From an uncultured Clostridia bacterium (lineage in GTDB: Bacteria; Bacillota; Clostridia; Oscillospirales; Ruminococcaceae): a stretch of 56,252 nt of DNA. Numbering within the stretch: the first letter of the stretch is position 1; the number at the start of each line of letters is the position of its first letter. Below are positions 1-8,800 of this stretch, piece after piece. The notes beneath the pieces are model-generated. The model did not search any database. It was given only the letters and a program-made list of their open reading frames with translations, and was not told the origin of the DNA. The DNA lies in contig CANQHA010000006.1 of assembly GCA_947623585.1 (NCBI GenBank), positions 1-56,252 of the forward strand. Reading direction: 5' to 3'. A program made the translations under genes and the position numbers.

Positions 1-68
1 CCTGTCTTAAAAGATCATAATATGTGGACGATAGAAGTGGTTTTTGATTATTGCTTTTATGCAGCAAT

Positions 69-107
69 AAAGCACGATGCAGGGAAAATTCCTATACTTC
101 GTGCTTT
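69..107. terminator. Candidate intrinsic terminator hairpin
   Basis: The 9-bp arms AAAGCACGA (69-77) and TCGTGCTTT (99-107) pair perfectly around a 21-nt loop. The plus strand continues with T residues. It lies 120 bp beyond the stop of the leftward gene at 231-674 and could end transcription from either side. The rest of 1-230 shows no convincing gene. Confidence 0.4.
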
Positions 108-230
108 TTGGTTGCCAAATTCCGCTTGACGGATGCCTTGAATTGAATTTTTTGGTTGAAAACTTCTTTATGGACACCCCTCATTGCTCGGAGGAGATTA
201 TTTTTGCGGTCAATCAGAACGCCAAATGAA

Positions 231-674
231 TTATTCCGTTATTTTTGCCGCGACGTTAAAGGATTCTTCTTTGTGATAATCGACGGTCTCGCCGTCCGGA
301 GTGGTAGCATAGCCCTCATACCTGATGGTTGTCGTTTTGCCGTCCGTCTCCACCGAGGCGGTTATGTTTAGCGGGGCAACGTAGTTGTTGTAAAGGTCTT
401 GATCGACGTCGCCGTTCCACTTGAAGCAGCGGTCGATTTCGGAGCGGACCTTCTCGGACTGCCCGAAAAACCAATTATCCGACTCGCCCGAGACCAACAT
501 TATTCTTTGGCTGACGTATTCCTGATCCGGAAAGCGTGAATCGTCCTTGAACGAGACCGTTGACGCGCTGAGCTCGACGCGGTTCATGAAGTATATCCTT
601 GCTCCGACGACAGCGACAAGAACAATAACGATTATGACAATGACCGGAATGAGTATTTTCTGTAACTTCGTCAT
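231..674 (-). CDS. Small membrane-anchored protein of unknown function
   Basis: I do not recognise this 147-residue protein. It starts MTKLQKI, with an AAGGAT ribosome binding site just upstream; a longer in-frame extension to 773 would run through the tuf terminator and is rejected. Residues about 6-27 form one hydrophobic membrane segment rich in Ile and Val. The remaining 120 residues look extracytoplasmic and soluble, rich in Asp, Ser and Thr, without cysteines or a catalytic motif I can name. It follows tuf by 99 bp, but a terminator hairpin stands between them, so it is probably a separate unit or a minor read-through product. Confidence 0.75.
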   Translation of the reverse strand: MTKLQKILIPVIVIIVIVLVAVVGARIYFMNRVELSASTVSFKDDSRFPDQEYVSQRIMLVSGESDNWFFGQSEKVRSEIDRCFKWNGDVDQDLYNNYVAPLNITASVETDGKTTTIRYEGYATTPDGETVDYHKEESFNVAAKITE

Positions 675-725
675 ACTTATCCTTTCATATTTAGTCAATT
701 TATAATGTAATACGGGCTTTAGCGA

Positions 726-763
726 TAAAATTGACGGGAAGCCCGCTAAAGACTTCCCGTCAA
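726..763 (-). terminator. tuf transcription terminator
   Basis: On the minus strand an 11-bp perfect stem (arms 753-763 and 731-741) is followed by TTTTATC. It starts 11 bp after the tuf stop codon and should end the str transcript. Confidence 0.75.
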
Positions 764-773
764 AAAAGCGCAA

Positions 774-1976
774 TTAAGCGTTGATGGCGATGACAACGCC
801 GGAACCGACGGTTCTGCCGCCCTCACGAATAGCGAAGCGGAGTCCCTCTTCGATGGCGATAGGAGTGATGAGCTCAACGTTCATCTCAACGTTATCGCCC
901 GGCATACACATCTCGACGCCCTCGGGAAGGGTGATGATTCCGGTAACGTCGGTGGTTCTGAAGTAGAACTGAGGTCTGTAATTGGTCATGAAGGGAGTGT
1001 GGCGGCCGCCCTCTTCCTTCTTAAGAACATAGACCTGACCCTTGAACTTGGTGTGCGGGTGAATGGATCCGGGTTTGCAGAGAACCTGACCTCTTTCGAT
1101 GTCCTTTCTCTGAACGCCTCTGAGAAGCGCGCCGATGTTATCGCCGGCCTCGGCATAGTCGAGGGTCTTGCGGAACATCTCGATACCGGTGACGACGGTC
1201 TTTGCTCTCTCCTCGGTGAGACCGATGATCTCAACTTCGTCGCCGAGCTTGAGCTGGCCTCTCTCAACTCTACCGGTGGCGACGGTGCCGCGTCCGGTGA
1301 TGGTCATGGTGTCCTCAACAGGCATCAGGAACGGAAGGTCGGCCTTGCGGTCAGGAGTCGGGATATAGCTGTCAACAGCGTCCATGAGCTCGAGGATGGA
1401 AGCATACTCGGGAGCGTTGGGATCGGTCGAGGTTGACTCGAGAGCCTGAAGCGCGGAACCCTTGATGATCGGGATATCGTCGCCGGGGAACTCGTATTTG
1501 GAAAGAAGATCGCGAATATCCATTTCAACGAGCTCGAGAAGCTCGGCGTCATCGACCTGATCGACCTTGTTCATATAAACAACGATCGCGGGAACGCCGA
1601 CCTGACGGGCAAGAAGAATGTGCTCGCGGGTCTGGGCCATAGGTCCGTCGGAAGCGGCGACAACGAGGATAGCGCCGTCCATCTGAGCAGCACCGGTGAT
1701 CATGTTCTTAACATAGTCGGCATGGCCGGGGCAGTCAACGTGAGCATAGTGACGCTTGTCGGTCTCATACTCAACGTGAGCGGTGTTGATGGTGATTCCG
1801 CGTTCTCTCTCCTCGGGAGCCTTGTCGATCATGTCGTAAGCCTCGAACTTGGCCTGTCCCTTCATGGCGAGAACCTTGGTGATCGCAGCGGTAAGAGTGG
1901 TCTTGCCGTGGTCAACGTGTCCGATGGTTCCGATGTTTACATGGGGTTTTGTTCTTTCAAATTTCTGCTTTGCCAT
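774..1976 (-). CDS. tuf: Elongation factor Tu
   Basis: EF-Tu is the GTPase that carries aminoacyl-tRNA to the ribosomal A site. The 400-residue product has the full family length. It shows the P-loop GHVDHGKT (about 19-26), the switch [10 protein letters not shown] motif and the NKVD guanine-specificity motif, followed by the two beta-barrel domains ending in a typical GSGVVIAI tail. The start MAKQKFER has a strong GGGAGG site upstream. It lies 107 bp downstream of fusA, has its own extended -10 promoter in that gap, and is followed by a terminator. It can therefore be made both from the str operon and alone, as expected for a very abundant protein. Confidence 0.98.
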   Translation of the reverse strand: MAKQKFERTKPHVNIGTIGHVDHGKTTLTAAITKVLAMKGQAKFEAYDMIDKAPEERERGITINTAHVEYETDKRHYAHVDCPGHADYVKNMITGAAQMDGAILVVAASDGPMAQTREHILLARQVGVPAIVVYMNKVDQVDDAELLELVEMDIRDLLSKYEFPGDDIPIIKGSALQALESTSTDPNAPEYASILELMDAVDSYIPTPDRKADLPFLMPVEDTMTITGRGTVATGRVERGQLKLGDEVEIIGLTEERAKTVVTGIEMFRKTLDYAEAGDNIGALLRGVQRKDIERGQVLCKPGSIHPHTKFKGQVYVLKKEEGGRHTPFMTNYRPQFYFRTTDVTGIITLPEGVEMCMPGDNVEMNVELITPIAIEEGLRFAIREGGRTVGSGVVIAINA

Positions 1977-2012
1977 TGGAATTTCCTCCCTTTAGTAACA
2001 TTTGATAGTTTA

Positions 2013-2041
2013 ATTTTAACAGATTATTGATAAAAATGCAA
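2013..2041 (-). promoter_or_regulatory. Promoter of tuf
   Basis: On the minus strand, -35 TTGCAT (2036-2041), a 17-nt spacer and -10 TAAAAT (2013-2018), with an extended TGT directly before the -10. It lies between fusA and tuf. Confidence 0.7.
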
Positions 2042-2083
2042 GCATTTATGCCGACATTTTTAAACTTTTGCGGTCGAGCCCGA

Positions 2084-4168
2084 TCAGTTGTCGGCTTTCT
2101 TCCTTGCGCTCATGATGCTTTCGGCGACTGACTTCGGCACCTCGGTATAGCTGTGAGGCTCCATGGTGTACTGTCCGCGGCCCTGAGTCTTTGAACGCAG
2201 GTCGTTTGAATATCCGAACATCTCGGAAAGCGGAACGAGCGCATCGACCTGTGCGACGCCGTTATTGGTCTCCTGTCCGAGTATCTGGCCTCTTCTTGAG
2301 TTGAGGTCGCCGATAGCGGTTCCCATATATTCCTCGGGAACGATGCAGGCTACTTTCATGATAGGCTCCAAAATAACGGGGTCGGCTTTGCGCATAGCGT
2401 CTTTGAAGGCCATTGAACCGGCGATCGAGAACGCCATTTCCGACGAGTCGACTTCGTGGTAGGAGCCGTCGTAAAGAGTTACCTTTACATCGACTACCGG
2501 GTATCCTGCCAGAACGCCGGATTTCATAGCGCCCTGGATTCCCTTGTCAACGGCGGGAATGTATTCCTTGGGAATAGCGCCGCCGACGATGTTGTTGATA
2601 AACTCATATCCCTTGCCGGATTCGTTGGGCTCCAGCTTGATCTTAACGTGTCCGTACTGACCTTTACCGCCCGACTGACGGGCATATTTGGTTTCGACGT
2701 CGGCAAGTCTTCTGACGGTTTCCTTATAGGCAACCTGCGGCGCGCCGACGTTTGCCTCGACCTTGAACTCGCGGAGCATTCTGTCAACGATTATCTCAAG
2801 GTGAAGCTCGCCCATTCCGGCGATGATGGTCTGTCCGGTCTCTTCGTCGGTCCATGTCTTGAACGTCGGGTCTTCCTCGGCCAGCTTGGAAAGGGCAATA
2901 GCCATCTTTTCCTGACCGGCTTTGGTTTTCGGCTCGATAGCAAGATTGATGACCGGCTCCGGAAACTCCATCGACTCAAGAATTATCGGATGCTTGGGGT
3001 CGCAGAGGGTGTCTCCGGTGGTGGTGTTTTTAACTCCGACGACAGCATAGATATCGCCCGCATAGCAGGTCTCGATATCCTTTCTGTGGTTCGAGTGCAT
3101 CTGCAAAACGCGTCCCATTCTCTCGTTGGCGCCCTTGGTGCAGTTGAGGACCGTCTCGCCTGCGTTGAGGGTTCCGGAATAAACTCTGAAGAAGCAGAGC
3201 TTTCCGACGAACGGGTCGGTTGCGATTTTGAATGCAAGCGCCGCAAAGGGAGCGTTATCGTCGGAAGGACGGGTCTCCTCCTTGTCGGTGTCGGGGTTGA
3301 TTCCCTTGATGTCCTCGATATCGGTCGGCGCGGGCATATAGTCTACGATCGCGTCGAGCAGCTTCTGAACGCCCTTGTTCTTATAAGAGGTCCCGCAGGT
3401 TACCGGCACCATTTCGTTTGCGATGGTTGCCTTGCGGATACCGGCTTTGAGCTCGTCGATAGTGAGCTCTTCGCCGCCGAGATACTTCTCCATCAATTCG
3501 TCGTCGCTTTCGGCGACAGCCTCGACGAGCTGAGAACGGTATTTCTCGGCGTCCTCTTTAAGATTTTCGGGGATCTCTTCGACTCTGATATCTTTTCCGA
3601 GGTCGTCATAATACATATAGGCTTTCATTTCAAGAAGATCGACTATCCCCTTGAAGAAAGTTTCGCTTCCGATAGGAAGCTGGATCGGTACGGCGTTGCA
3701 CTTCAGACGGTTGTGGATCATATCGAGAACGTGATAGAAATCCGCTCCCATAATGTCCATCTTATTGACGTAGATCATTCTGGGGACGTTGTATTTATCG
3801 CCCTGTCTCCAGACTGTCTCGGTCTGCGGCTCAACGCCACCCTTAGCGCAAAGAACGGTTACCGCGCCGTCAAGAACTCGAAGCGAGCGCTCGACCTCAA
3901 CGGTGAAATCGACGTGGCCGGGGGTGTCAATGATATTGATACGGTGGCCCTTCCAATAAGCGGTGGTTGCGGCGGAGGTGATGGTGATTCCCCTCTCCTG
4001 CTCCTGCTCCATCCAGTCCATAGTCGCGCTTCCGTCGTGGGTCTCGCCCATCTTGTGGTTGATGCCTGTATAGAACAGAATACGCTCGGTGGTGGTGGTT
4101 TTTCCCGCGTCGATATGAGCCATGATTCCGATATTTCGAGTCATTGACAAAGATACGTCTCTTGCCAT
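2084..4168 (-). CDS. fusA: Elongation factor G
   Basis: EF-G is the GTPase that drives ribosomal translocation and, with RRF, ribosome recycling. The 694 residues match the normal EF-G length. The N-terminal G domain has [13 protein letters not shown] (P-loop, about 17-29), DTPGHVDF and NKMD; domains II-V follow, with the domain IV region [22 protein letters not shown] split across about 560-585. The start [12 protein letters not shown] has GGAGAT upstream. It is third in rpsL-rpsG-fusA-tuf and is 115 bp from rpsG. Nothing looks degenerate. Confidence 0.98.
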   Translation of the reverse strand: MARDVSLSMTRNIGIMAHIDAGKTTTTERILFYTGINHKMGETHDGSATMDWMEQEQERGITITSAATTAYWKGHRINIIDTPGHVDFTVEVERSLRVLDGAVTVLCAKGGVEPQTETVWRQGDKYNVPRMIYVNKMDIMGADFYHVLDMIHNRLKCNAVPIQLPIGSETFFKGIVDLLEMKAYMYYDDLGKDIRVEEIPENLKEDAEKYRSQLVEAVAESDDELMEKYLGGEELTIDELKAGIRKATIANEMVPVTCGTSYKNKGVQKLLDAIVDYMPAPTDIEDIKGINPDTDKEETRPSDDNAPFAALAFKIATDPFVGKLCFFRVYSGTLNAGETVLNCTKGANERMGRVLQMHSNHRKDIETCYAGDIYAVVGVKNTTTGDTLCDPKHPIILESMEFPEPVINLAIEPKTKAGQEKMAIALSKLAEEDPTFKTWTDEETGQTIIAGMGELHLEIIVDRMLREFKVEANVGAPQVAYKETVRRLADVETKYARQSGGKGQYGHVKIKLEPNESGKGYEFINNIVGGAIPKEYIPAVDKGIQGAMKSGVLAGYPVVDVKVTLYDGSYHEVDSSEMAFSIAGSMAFKDAMRKADPVILEPIMKVACIVPEEYMGTAIGDLNSRRGQILGQETNNGVAQVDALVPLSEMFGYSNDLRSKTQGRGQYTMEPHSYTEVPKSVAESIMSARKKADN

Positions 4169-4283
4169 AAATAATCTCCATTTCTTACGGGAAGCGGGCG
4201 ACTCGTGCCTTTCCCGCGGATTCAGTAATCATATAAAGTTTTTCGCCGGCGCCCTTTGCAAAAGCAAAAAGGCGATTTTTAAA

Positions 4284-4754
4284 TTACCAGCGGAAGTGAG
4301 CGAACGCCTTGTTGGCGTCAGCCATTTTGTGAGTATCTTCGCGCTTTTTGACTGCGCCGCCCGTTCCGTTAAGGGCGTCAAGAATCTCACCGGCAAGTCT
4401 TTCCTTCATGGTCTTTTCGTTTCTCGAGCGAGAATAGCTTGTTATCCATCTCAGTCCGAGAGTCTGACGTCTTTCGGGTCTGACTTCCATAGGGACCTGA
4501 TAGGTGGCACCGCCGACGCGGCGAGCCTTAACCTCAAGGTTGGGCATAACATTCTCCATCGCCTGTTCAAAGGCTTCAAGAGCGGGTTTGCCCGATTTCT
4601 GCTCAACGATCTCAAACGCGCCGTAAACGATTTTCTGAGCAACGCCTTTCTTGCCGTCAAGCATGATGTTGTTGATAAGACGGGTGACCAGTTTAGAGTT
4701 GTAGATCGGGTCCTGCAAAACGTCGCGTTTTGCGACATTACCTCTTCTTGGCAC
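4284..4754 (-). CDS. rpsG: 30S ribosomal protein S7
   Basis: S7 nucleates assembly of the 3' domain of 16S rRNA. The start is taken as GTG at 4754 (reads as [11 protein letters not shown]), with AGGAGG eight bases upstream. An upstream in-frame ATG at 4772 would swallow that binding site. The resulting 156-residue product is exactly the usual S7 length and ends in the expected NKAFAHFRW. It is second in the str cluster, between rpsL and fusA. Confidence 0.97.
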   Translation of the reverse strand: MPRRGNVAKRDVLQDPIYNSKLVTRLINNIMLDGKKGVAQKIVYGAFEIVEQKSGKPALEAFEQAMENVMPNLEVKARRVGGATYQVPMEVRPERRQTLGLRWITSYSRSRNEKTMKERLAGEILDALNGTGGAVKKREDTHKMADANKAFAHFRW

Positions 4755-4910
4755 TTTCCTTCCCTCCTTCATAGAATGATATCATTGGTACTCGTTTTCA
4801 CCCGAAAAAATTTTCGGGCGACCTCGTCAGCACGCAAGAGGTAACATCTTTATATATGTTAACTCCGCAATGCCGTGCGGATCTTGGGGTCTTGCGAAAG
4901 CCTTCGGGGA

Positions 4911-5327
4911 TCATTTGGTCTTGGGACGCTTTGCGCCGTACTTCGACCTTCCCTGCATTCTCTTTGCAACGCCCTGAGCGTCAAGCGTTCCGCGAATGAT
5001 GTGATATCTCACACCAGGGAGATCCCTGACACGTCCGCCGCGAATGAGAACAACGCTGTGCTCCTGAAGGTTGTGTCCGATTCCGGGAATATAGCAGGTG
5101 ACTTCGGTTCCGTTTGTAAGTCTTACCCTCGCGATCTTACGCATCGCCGAGTTAGGCTTCTTCGGGGTCTGGGTCTTTACCGCGGTGCAAACTCCGCGCT
5201 TCTGCGGGCAGCTCTGGTCGATGACCGTCTTCTTCTTCGAGTTGTAGCTTACCTGAAGGGCGGGCGATTTCGACTTGTCGGCTATCGGGCTTCTTCCCTT
5301 GCGAACCAACTGGTTAAATGTCGGCAT
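4911..5327 (-). CDS. rpsL: 30S ribosomal protein S12
   Basis: S12 sits in the decoding centre. The start ATG at 5327 ([12 protein letters not shown]) follows GGAGAG; a longer in-frame extension is rejected. The 138-residue protein has the 14-residue insertion common in Gram-positive S12 and keeps TPKKPNSA, with Lys56 at the position of E. coli Lys42, the streptomycin-sensitive form. It is the promoter-proximal gene of the str operon. Unusually, neither rpoB/rpoC nor an L7Ae-like gene lies upstream. Confidence 0.98.
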   Translation of the reverse strand: MPTFNQLVRKGRSPIADKSKSPALQVSYNSKKKTVIDQSCPQKRGVCTAVKTQTPKKPNSAMRKIARVRLTNGTEVTCYIPGIGHNLQEHSVVLIRGGRVRDLPGVRYHIIRGTLDAQGVAKRMQGRSKYGAKRPKTK

Positions 5328-5415
5328 GGTTTCTCTCCTTTCCTCTGAAATTTCATATGCAAGCGACGGTTTTGCGCCGTTAGGCAACGTTATCCATAGT
5401 CTTGCATACTACGTT

Positions 5416-5444
5416 ATTATACAGGCTGAATCGTTTTTTGTCAA
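5416..5444 (-). promoter_or_regulatory. str operon promoter, perfect sigma-A consensus
   Basis: On the minus strand, TTGACA (5439-5444), a 17-nt spacer and TATAAT (5416-5421). The predicted start near 5409 gives a leader of about 80 nt before rpsL. Confidence 0.88.
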
Positions 5445-5452
5445 GAATATTT

Positions 5453-5503
5453 TTCACTAAAAAACGCCGAAAATAAGGGCTTTGACAAGAAAATTTTAGT
5501 GAA
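5453..5503. repeat. 10-bp inverted repeat upstream of the str promoter
   Basis: TTCACTAAAA (5453-5462) and TTTTAGTGAA (5494-5503) are perfect inverted arms 31 bp apart. The near arm is 8 bp upstream of the rpsL -35 box. It could be a binding site pair or a foldback; there is no direct functional evidence. Confidence 0.5.
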
Positions 5504-5601
5504 TTTGCGTAAAATCCCCTCTTTGGCGGGAAAATATGCCCGCACGAACGGCCCAAAGCCCGCAGTGCGAGCATTTGATAAGCGCGCTTCTCGGAAAGAA
5601 A

Positions 5602-5621
5602 AAGTACAAAATTTTGTACTT
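5602..5621. promoter_or_regulatory. 20-bp perfect palindrome, candidate operator
   Basis: AAGTACAAAATTTTGTACTT is fully self-complementary. It ends 20 bp before the -35 of the promoter for the 35-codon gene at 5725. With no tail of T residues it resembles a protein-binding site more than a terminator. Confidence 0.5.
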
Positions 5622-5640
5622 GTTTGGCAGATTTTGCGGT

Positions 5641-5669
5641 TTGAGTCCGTACAAGCGGACAGTTAGAAT
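5641..5669 (+). promoter_or_regulatory. Promoter with dyad operator in its spacer
   Basis: -35 TTGAGT (5641-5646), a 17-nt spacer and -10 TAGAAT (5664-5669). The dyad GTCCG-TACAAG-CGGAC (5645-5660) fills the spacer, a position where a bound repressor would block polymerase. It drives the small gene at 5725. Confidence 0.5.
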
Positions 5670-5724
5670 GATATTATATAGTCAAAGAAGCCGGACAAAC
5701 GATTTTTTAACGGAGGTTTTCAAT

Positions 5725-5832
5725 ATGAAAGGATACGATACTTCGGCGGGCTACATGGGATATGTCAACGGAAGATATATGCTTTTCGTCAGCGAGGAAG
5801 AATACAGGGAATACATTAGAGACAGGGAATAA
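5725..5832 (+). CDS. 35-residue Tyr/Gly-rich small protein
   Basis: A complete very short gene with start ATG at 5725, a GGAGG ribosome binding site eight bases upstream and a stop at 5830. The product begins MKGYDTSAGYMGYVNGRYML and ends in an acidic, Tyr-rich tail (EEEYREYIRDRE). It has no signal peptide or membrane segment. A promoter with a spacer dyad lies upstream and a strong terminator begins 9 bp after the stop, so it is a self-contained monocistronic unit. That framing is the main reason to believe it is real. I recall similar short proteins in related genomes but know of no assigned function. Confidence 0.7.
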   Translation: MKGYDTSAGYMGYVNGRYMLFVSEEEYREYIRDRE

Positions 5833-5840
5833 CGGTCAAA

Positions 5841-5877
5841 AATACCGCAGTGGTTGCACTGCGGTATTGTTTTTATA
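5841..5877 (+). terminator. Bidirectional intrinsic terminator
   Basis: The 12-bp perfect stem AATACCGCAGTG / CACTGCGGTATT encloses GTTG and is followed by GTTTTTATAT on the plus strand. On the minus strand it is also followed by TTT. It separates the 35-codon gene from the convergent blaR1-like gene ending at 5889. Confidence 0.9.
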
Positions 5878-5888
5878 TACACACTTCT

Positions 5889-8800
5889 TTATTGACCGAG
5901 CATTGTCTCAATCCACGGGTCGTTCCAGCGGTTGTCTATCCGCCAGCCGTCGAGCGTCAGCTCAAACATATACCTCGCGCCGTTTTCGATTGCTCCCTGA
6001 ACCGCCATTCGCCCCTCGATATCGTTTGAATCGGGCGTGAACCTTGCGCTGTTCGGAATATCAAGCCTAATTCCCTCCGAACGATAGGTTCTTCCGTCGA
6101 CGTCCGTCACCGCAAGCCTGCCGTATACCTCGCCCATAACTTCGCCAATAAAATGATCGGTATAAACGGCTTCCATGTGGGCTCTGACGTCTTCAAACCC
6201 AGAATATTCGCCCGTCACGCGGTAATAGGTCACGCCGCCGCGGGTGACCGTATCGCTTCTGTCTATCGGAAGATAGTCGGTATAAAGAATTTTCAGAAGC
6301 TCAAGGTCATCGCCGATAAGCGAATTCATATTCTCCTCGGTCAGATCAGGAACGTCGTAGGGCTCGACTGCTATCGAACGCAGTATATCCATACAAAGCT
6401 GTTTGCCCTCCGAAGATTCTGGGTCAAAGCCGTCGCCCGCCGTAAAGCTGACGTACACGCAGTATTCGCCTGCCCTGACGACGTAATCATAGTGGTCAAA
6501 GCTGCCGTAATAGCCGTCTGAGCGTGAGCGCGCGCTGAACAGATACGGCTCGTCGACGGTCCACCCGTGCTCCGTCTCTTCATAGACCGTGATGTCTGAA
6601 CTTTCGCCCTCGTTCGCGTTAAACGTCTGCGGATATCTCGTCCCCTCGGGAAAGACGCGGAACATATCGGGGCTGTACTCGCTTTCGAGGAAAGGCGTGC
6701 TTATCTCAAAGACCTTGGAGCCGTTGAGGTCGGCGGTAGAGCCTCCGCCGTATTCCCACTCAGTCGGAAGCATAAAGTGAACGTTCTGAACCCCAATGTC
6801 GCCGCCGATGCTCCAACCGCTTTCATCGTCCTCGATATGTCCGCCGCGCATAAGGATACTGTAATAAGATGTAATTCTATCAGTTAAAAAATTATTGTAT
6901 GCTTGGGCTTTCGCGTAAAAGTCCGTAAAGCGGACATAATCGGGAACGTATTCATATGACTCCGCCGAGCTGAGATAATCGTAAAAGGCTTCGTCGGCTT
7001 CGTCCTCGGGGTCATAGACGCATATGCTGCTCAGGTCTGCGGTAACCGCATAGAATCTCGGCAGCCTGTCGCGGCTTTGATATCTTGCCGTGAAGCAGTA
7101 GGCGTATTCGGTAAAGATCCCGTCGCTTTTTCCGATTTTGATCTCGCGGGCAGCCGTGCCGCCGTCAGATGAAAGCTCAATGCTTCCAAAGTCGGTATAT
7201 TGCGCGTATTCCTCAAGGGCTTCGCTTAGAATATCTTTCGCTTCATCATAAGAAATCGTCTGCGCGGAGCTCTCGCCGCCGGCGGAAAATACGACGCTGT
7301 CGATTATCCCGAAAATAACGCTCATGTCGTCCTGCTCGTCAAGGTCAAAGAATATGCACATACTCTTAAAATCGTCAAAGGTCGCATAGTCCAAAACGCC
7401 GTCGCGATAGCACAGCTTCATTTTATACCCCGAAGCGGTGGTATAGTCGGAAACGTCATATGAAACGCCGAGTGCCTCCTGCGATTCGATATAGCTCTGC
7501 GCAAAGCCGCTTACCGCCGAGGCTATAAACAGCTTTCCGCCGTACATTTCGCGCTGCGCGGGGATATCGCCGTCGTAAATCTGAATTCCGACGTGCTGGA
7601 GGCTGTAATCTTCCAAGGTATAGCTCTGCCATCTTACTGGAATGTCAACGCTTATAACCTGCCCGTCAAAATTTCGGGTGACGTTTTTAAGGCTCTCCGC
7701 CGTCGTCAGCGGCGCGGTCTCTTTTGTCGCGGGGTCGTAGATGTAATCAAGGACATATTCTCCGCCGGTGCTAAAGCACGAGAACAGAACTCTGCCGTCC
7801 TCCGTCCAATTATAACTCGCGGTGACCATGTCGGGGTCGGCCTCTTCGGGTCTGGCAATTCTCTCCTCGGTGCCGCTCTGAATGTCATAGACCCAAAGCC
7901 CCAAGCGATAGACCGGCTCGCCGTTTTCGGCGTATTTGTTTGATTCATAGAGGATTTTCCTGCCGTCGGGACTTATCCGCGGAGTAGTGACCCACTCTAT
8001 GCGCTCATATTTTCCGGTGATGTCGTAATAGTCGTTAAAGCTGAACCCGAACGCGGTATCGGGAAGGACCGGCTCGGTCGTACCGGTTTCAAAGTTGAGA
8101 AGATATATCTGGTCCCGCGCTATCAGGTCCCAATCGTAGACCAAAAGCCTGTTCTCGTCGAGAGCATAGATCTCATCGACCGACTCTTCGCGGCCGTCGG
8201 TGAACGCGTCGATAAATTCGCCGTCGCTTGTGTATCTGAACGTTACGGTGACGTTGTGCGCGATCTCGCTTATGATGCTTTCACCCGCGTCTTCGGCGTC
8301 ATGCCGCCCGGTGAAGTCGGGATTGAAGTAAAATTCTTTCTGCACAAACCTGTTGACCGGGGCGAGCCAGTCATAGCTGTCATAGTCGGTGATAGAGTCT
8401 TGTGAGACCTCGGCGATTCTGTACCCGTCGGGCGTATTTTCAAGTATCAGCTTTACGGTGTAATATTCGCCGACTTCGTTTCTGTCCCATTCGCGGTAGA
8501 AGTCAAGTCGAAGCCGACCGTCGTCAAGCTCCTCGGTCCCGTAGATATAGTCGGGCGAGGCATACCAGCCTCCGCCTCCCGCCATAAGCGAGAAGGTCTT
8601 TCCGTCGCGCTCGACATAGTGACCGTCCGAGAGGTTGGCTTCGGCGAGCTCGTCGGTGAAAAGCCCGCGCATGAAATCCTCAAGCTGCCGCCACTCGGTG
8701 AAGCCCTCCTCATTGACCGGGTAATATATATCTCCGTTGATGAGAACGCCGTCTTCCGGGCCTATCTCTCGGTCATCGGGACCGTTTATGCTGCCGAAGC

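Noticed and set aside
156-371. 71-codon plus-strand ORF near the left edge
   Set aside because: It overlaps the minus-strand membrane protein, has no good ribosome binding site, and its composition is that of a shadow frame.
2456-4147. 563-codon ORF opposite fusA
   Set aside because: Antisense shadow of a highly conserved gene; long open frames opposite GC-rich, codon-biased genes are common. Other long frames opposite tuf, leuA, ilvB, ilvC, glnN and the activase gene were rejected for the same reason.
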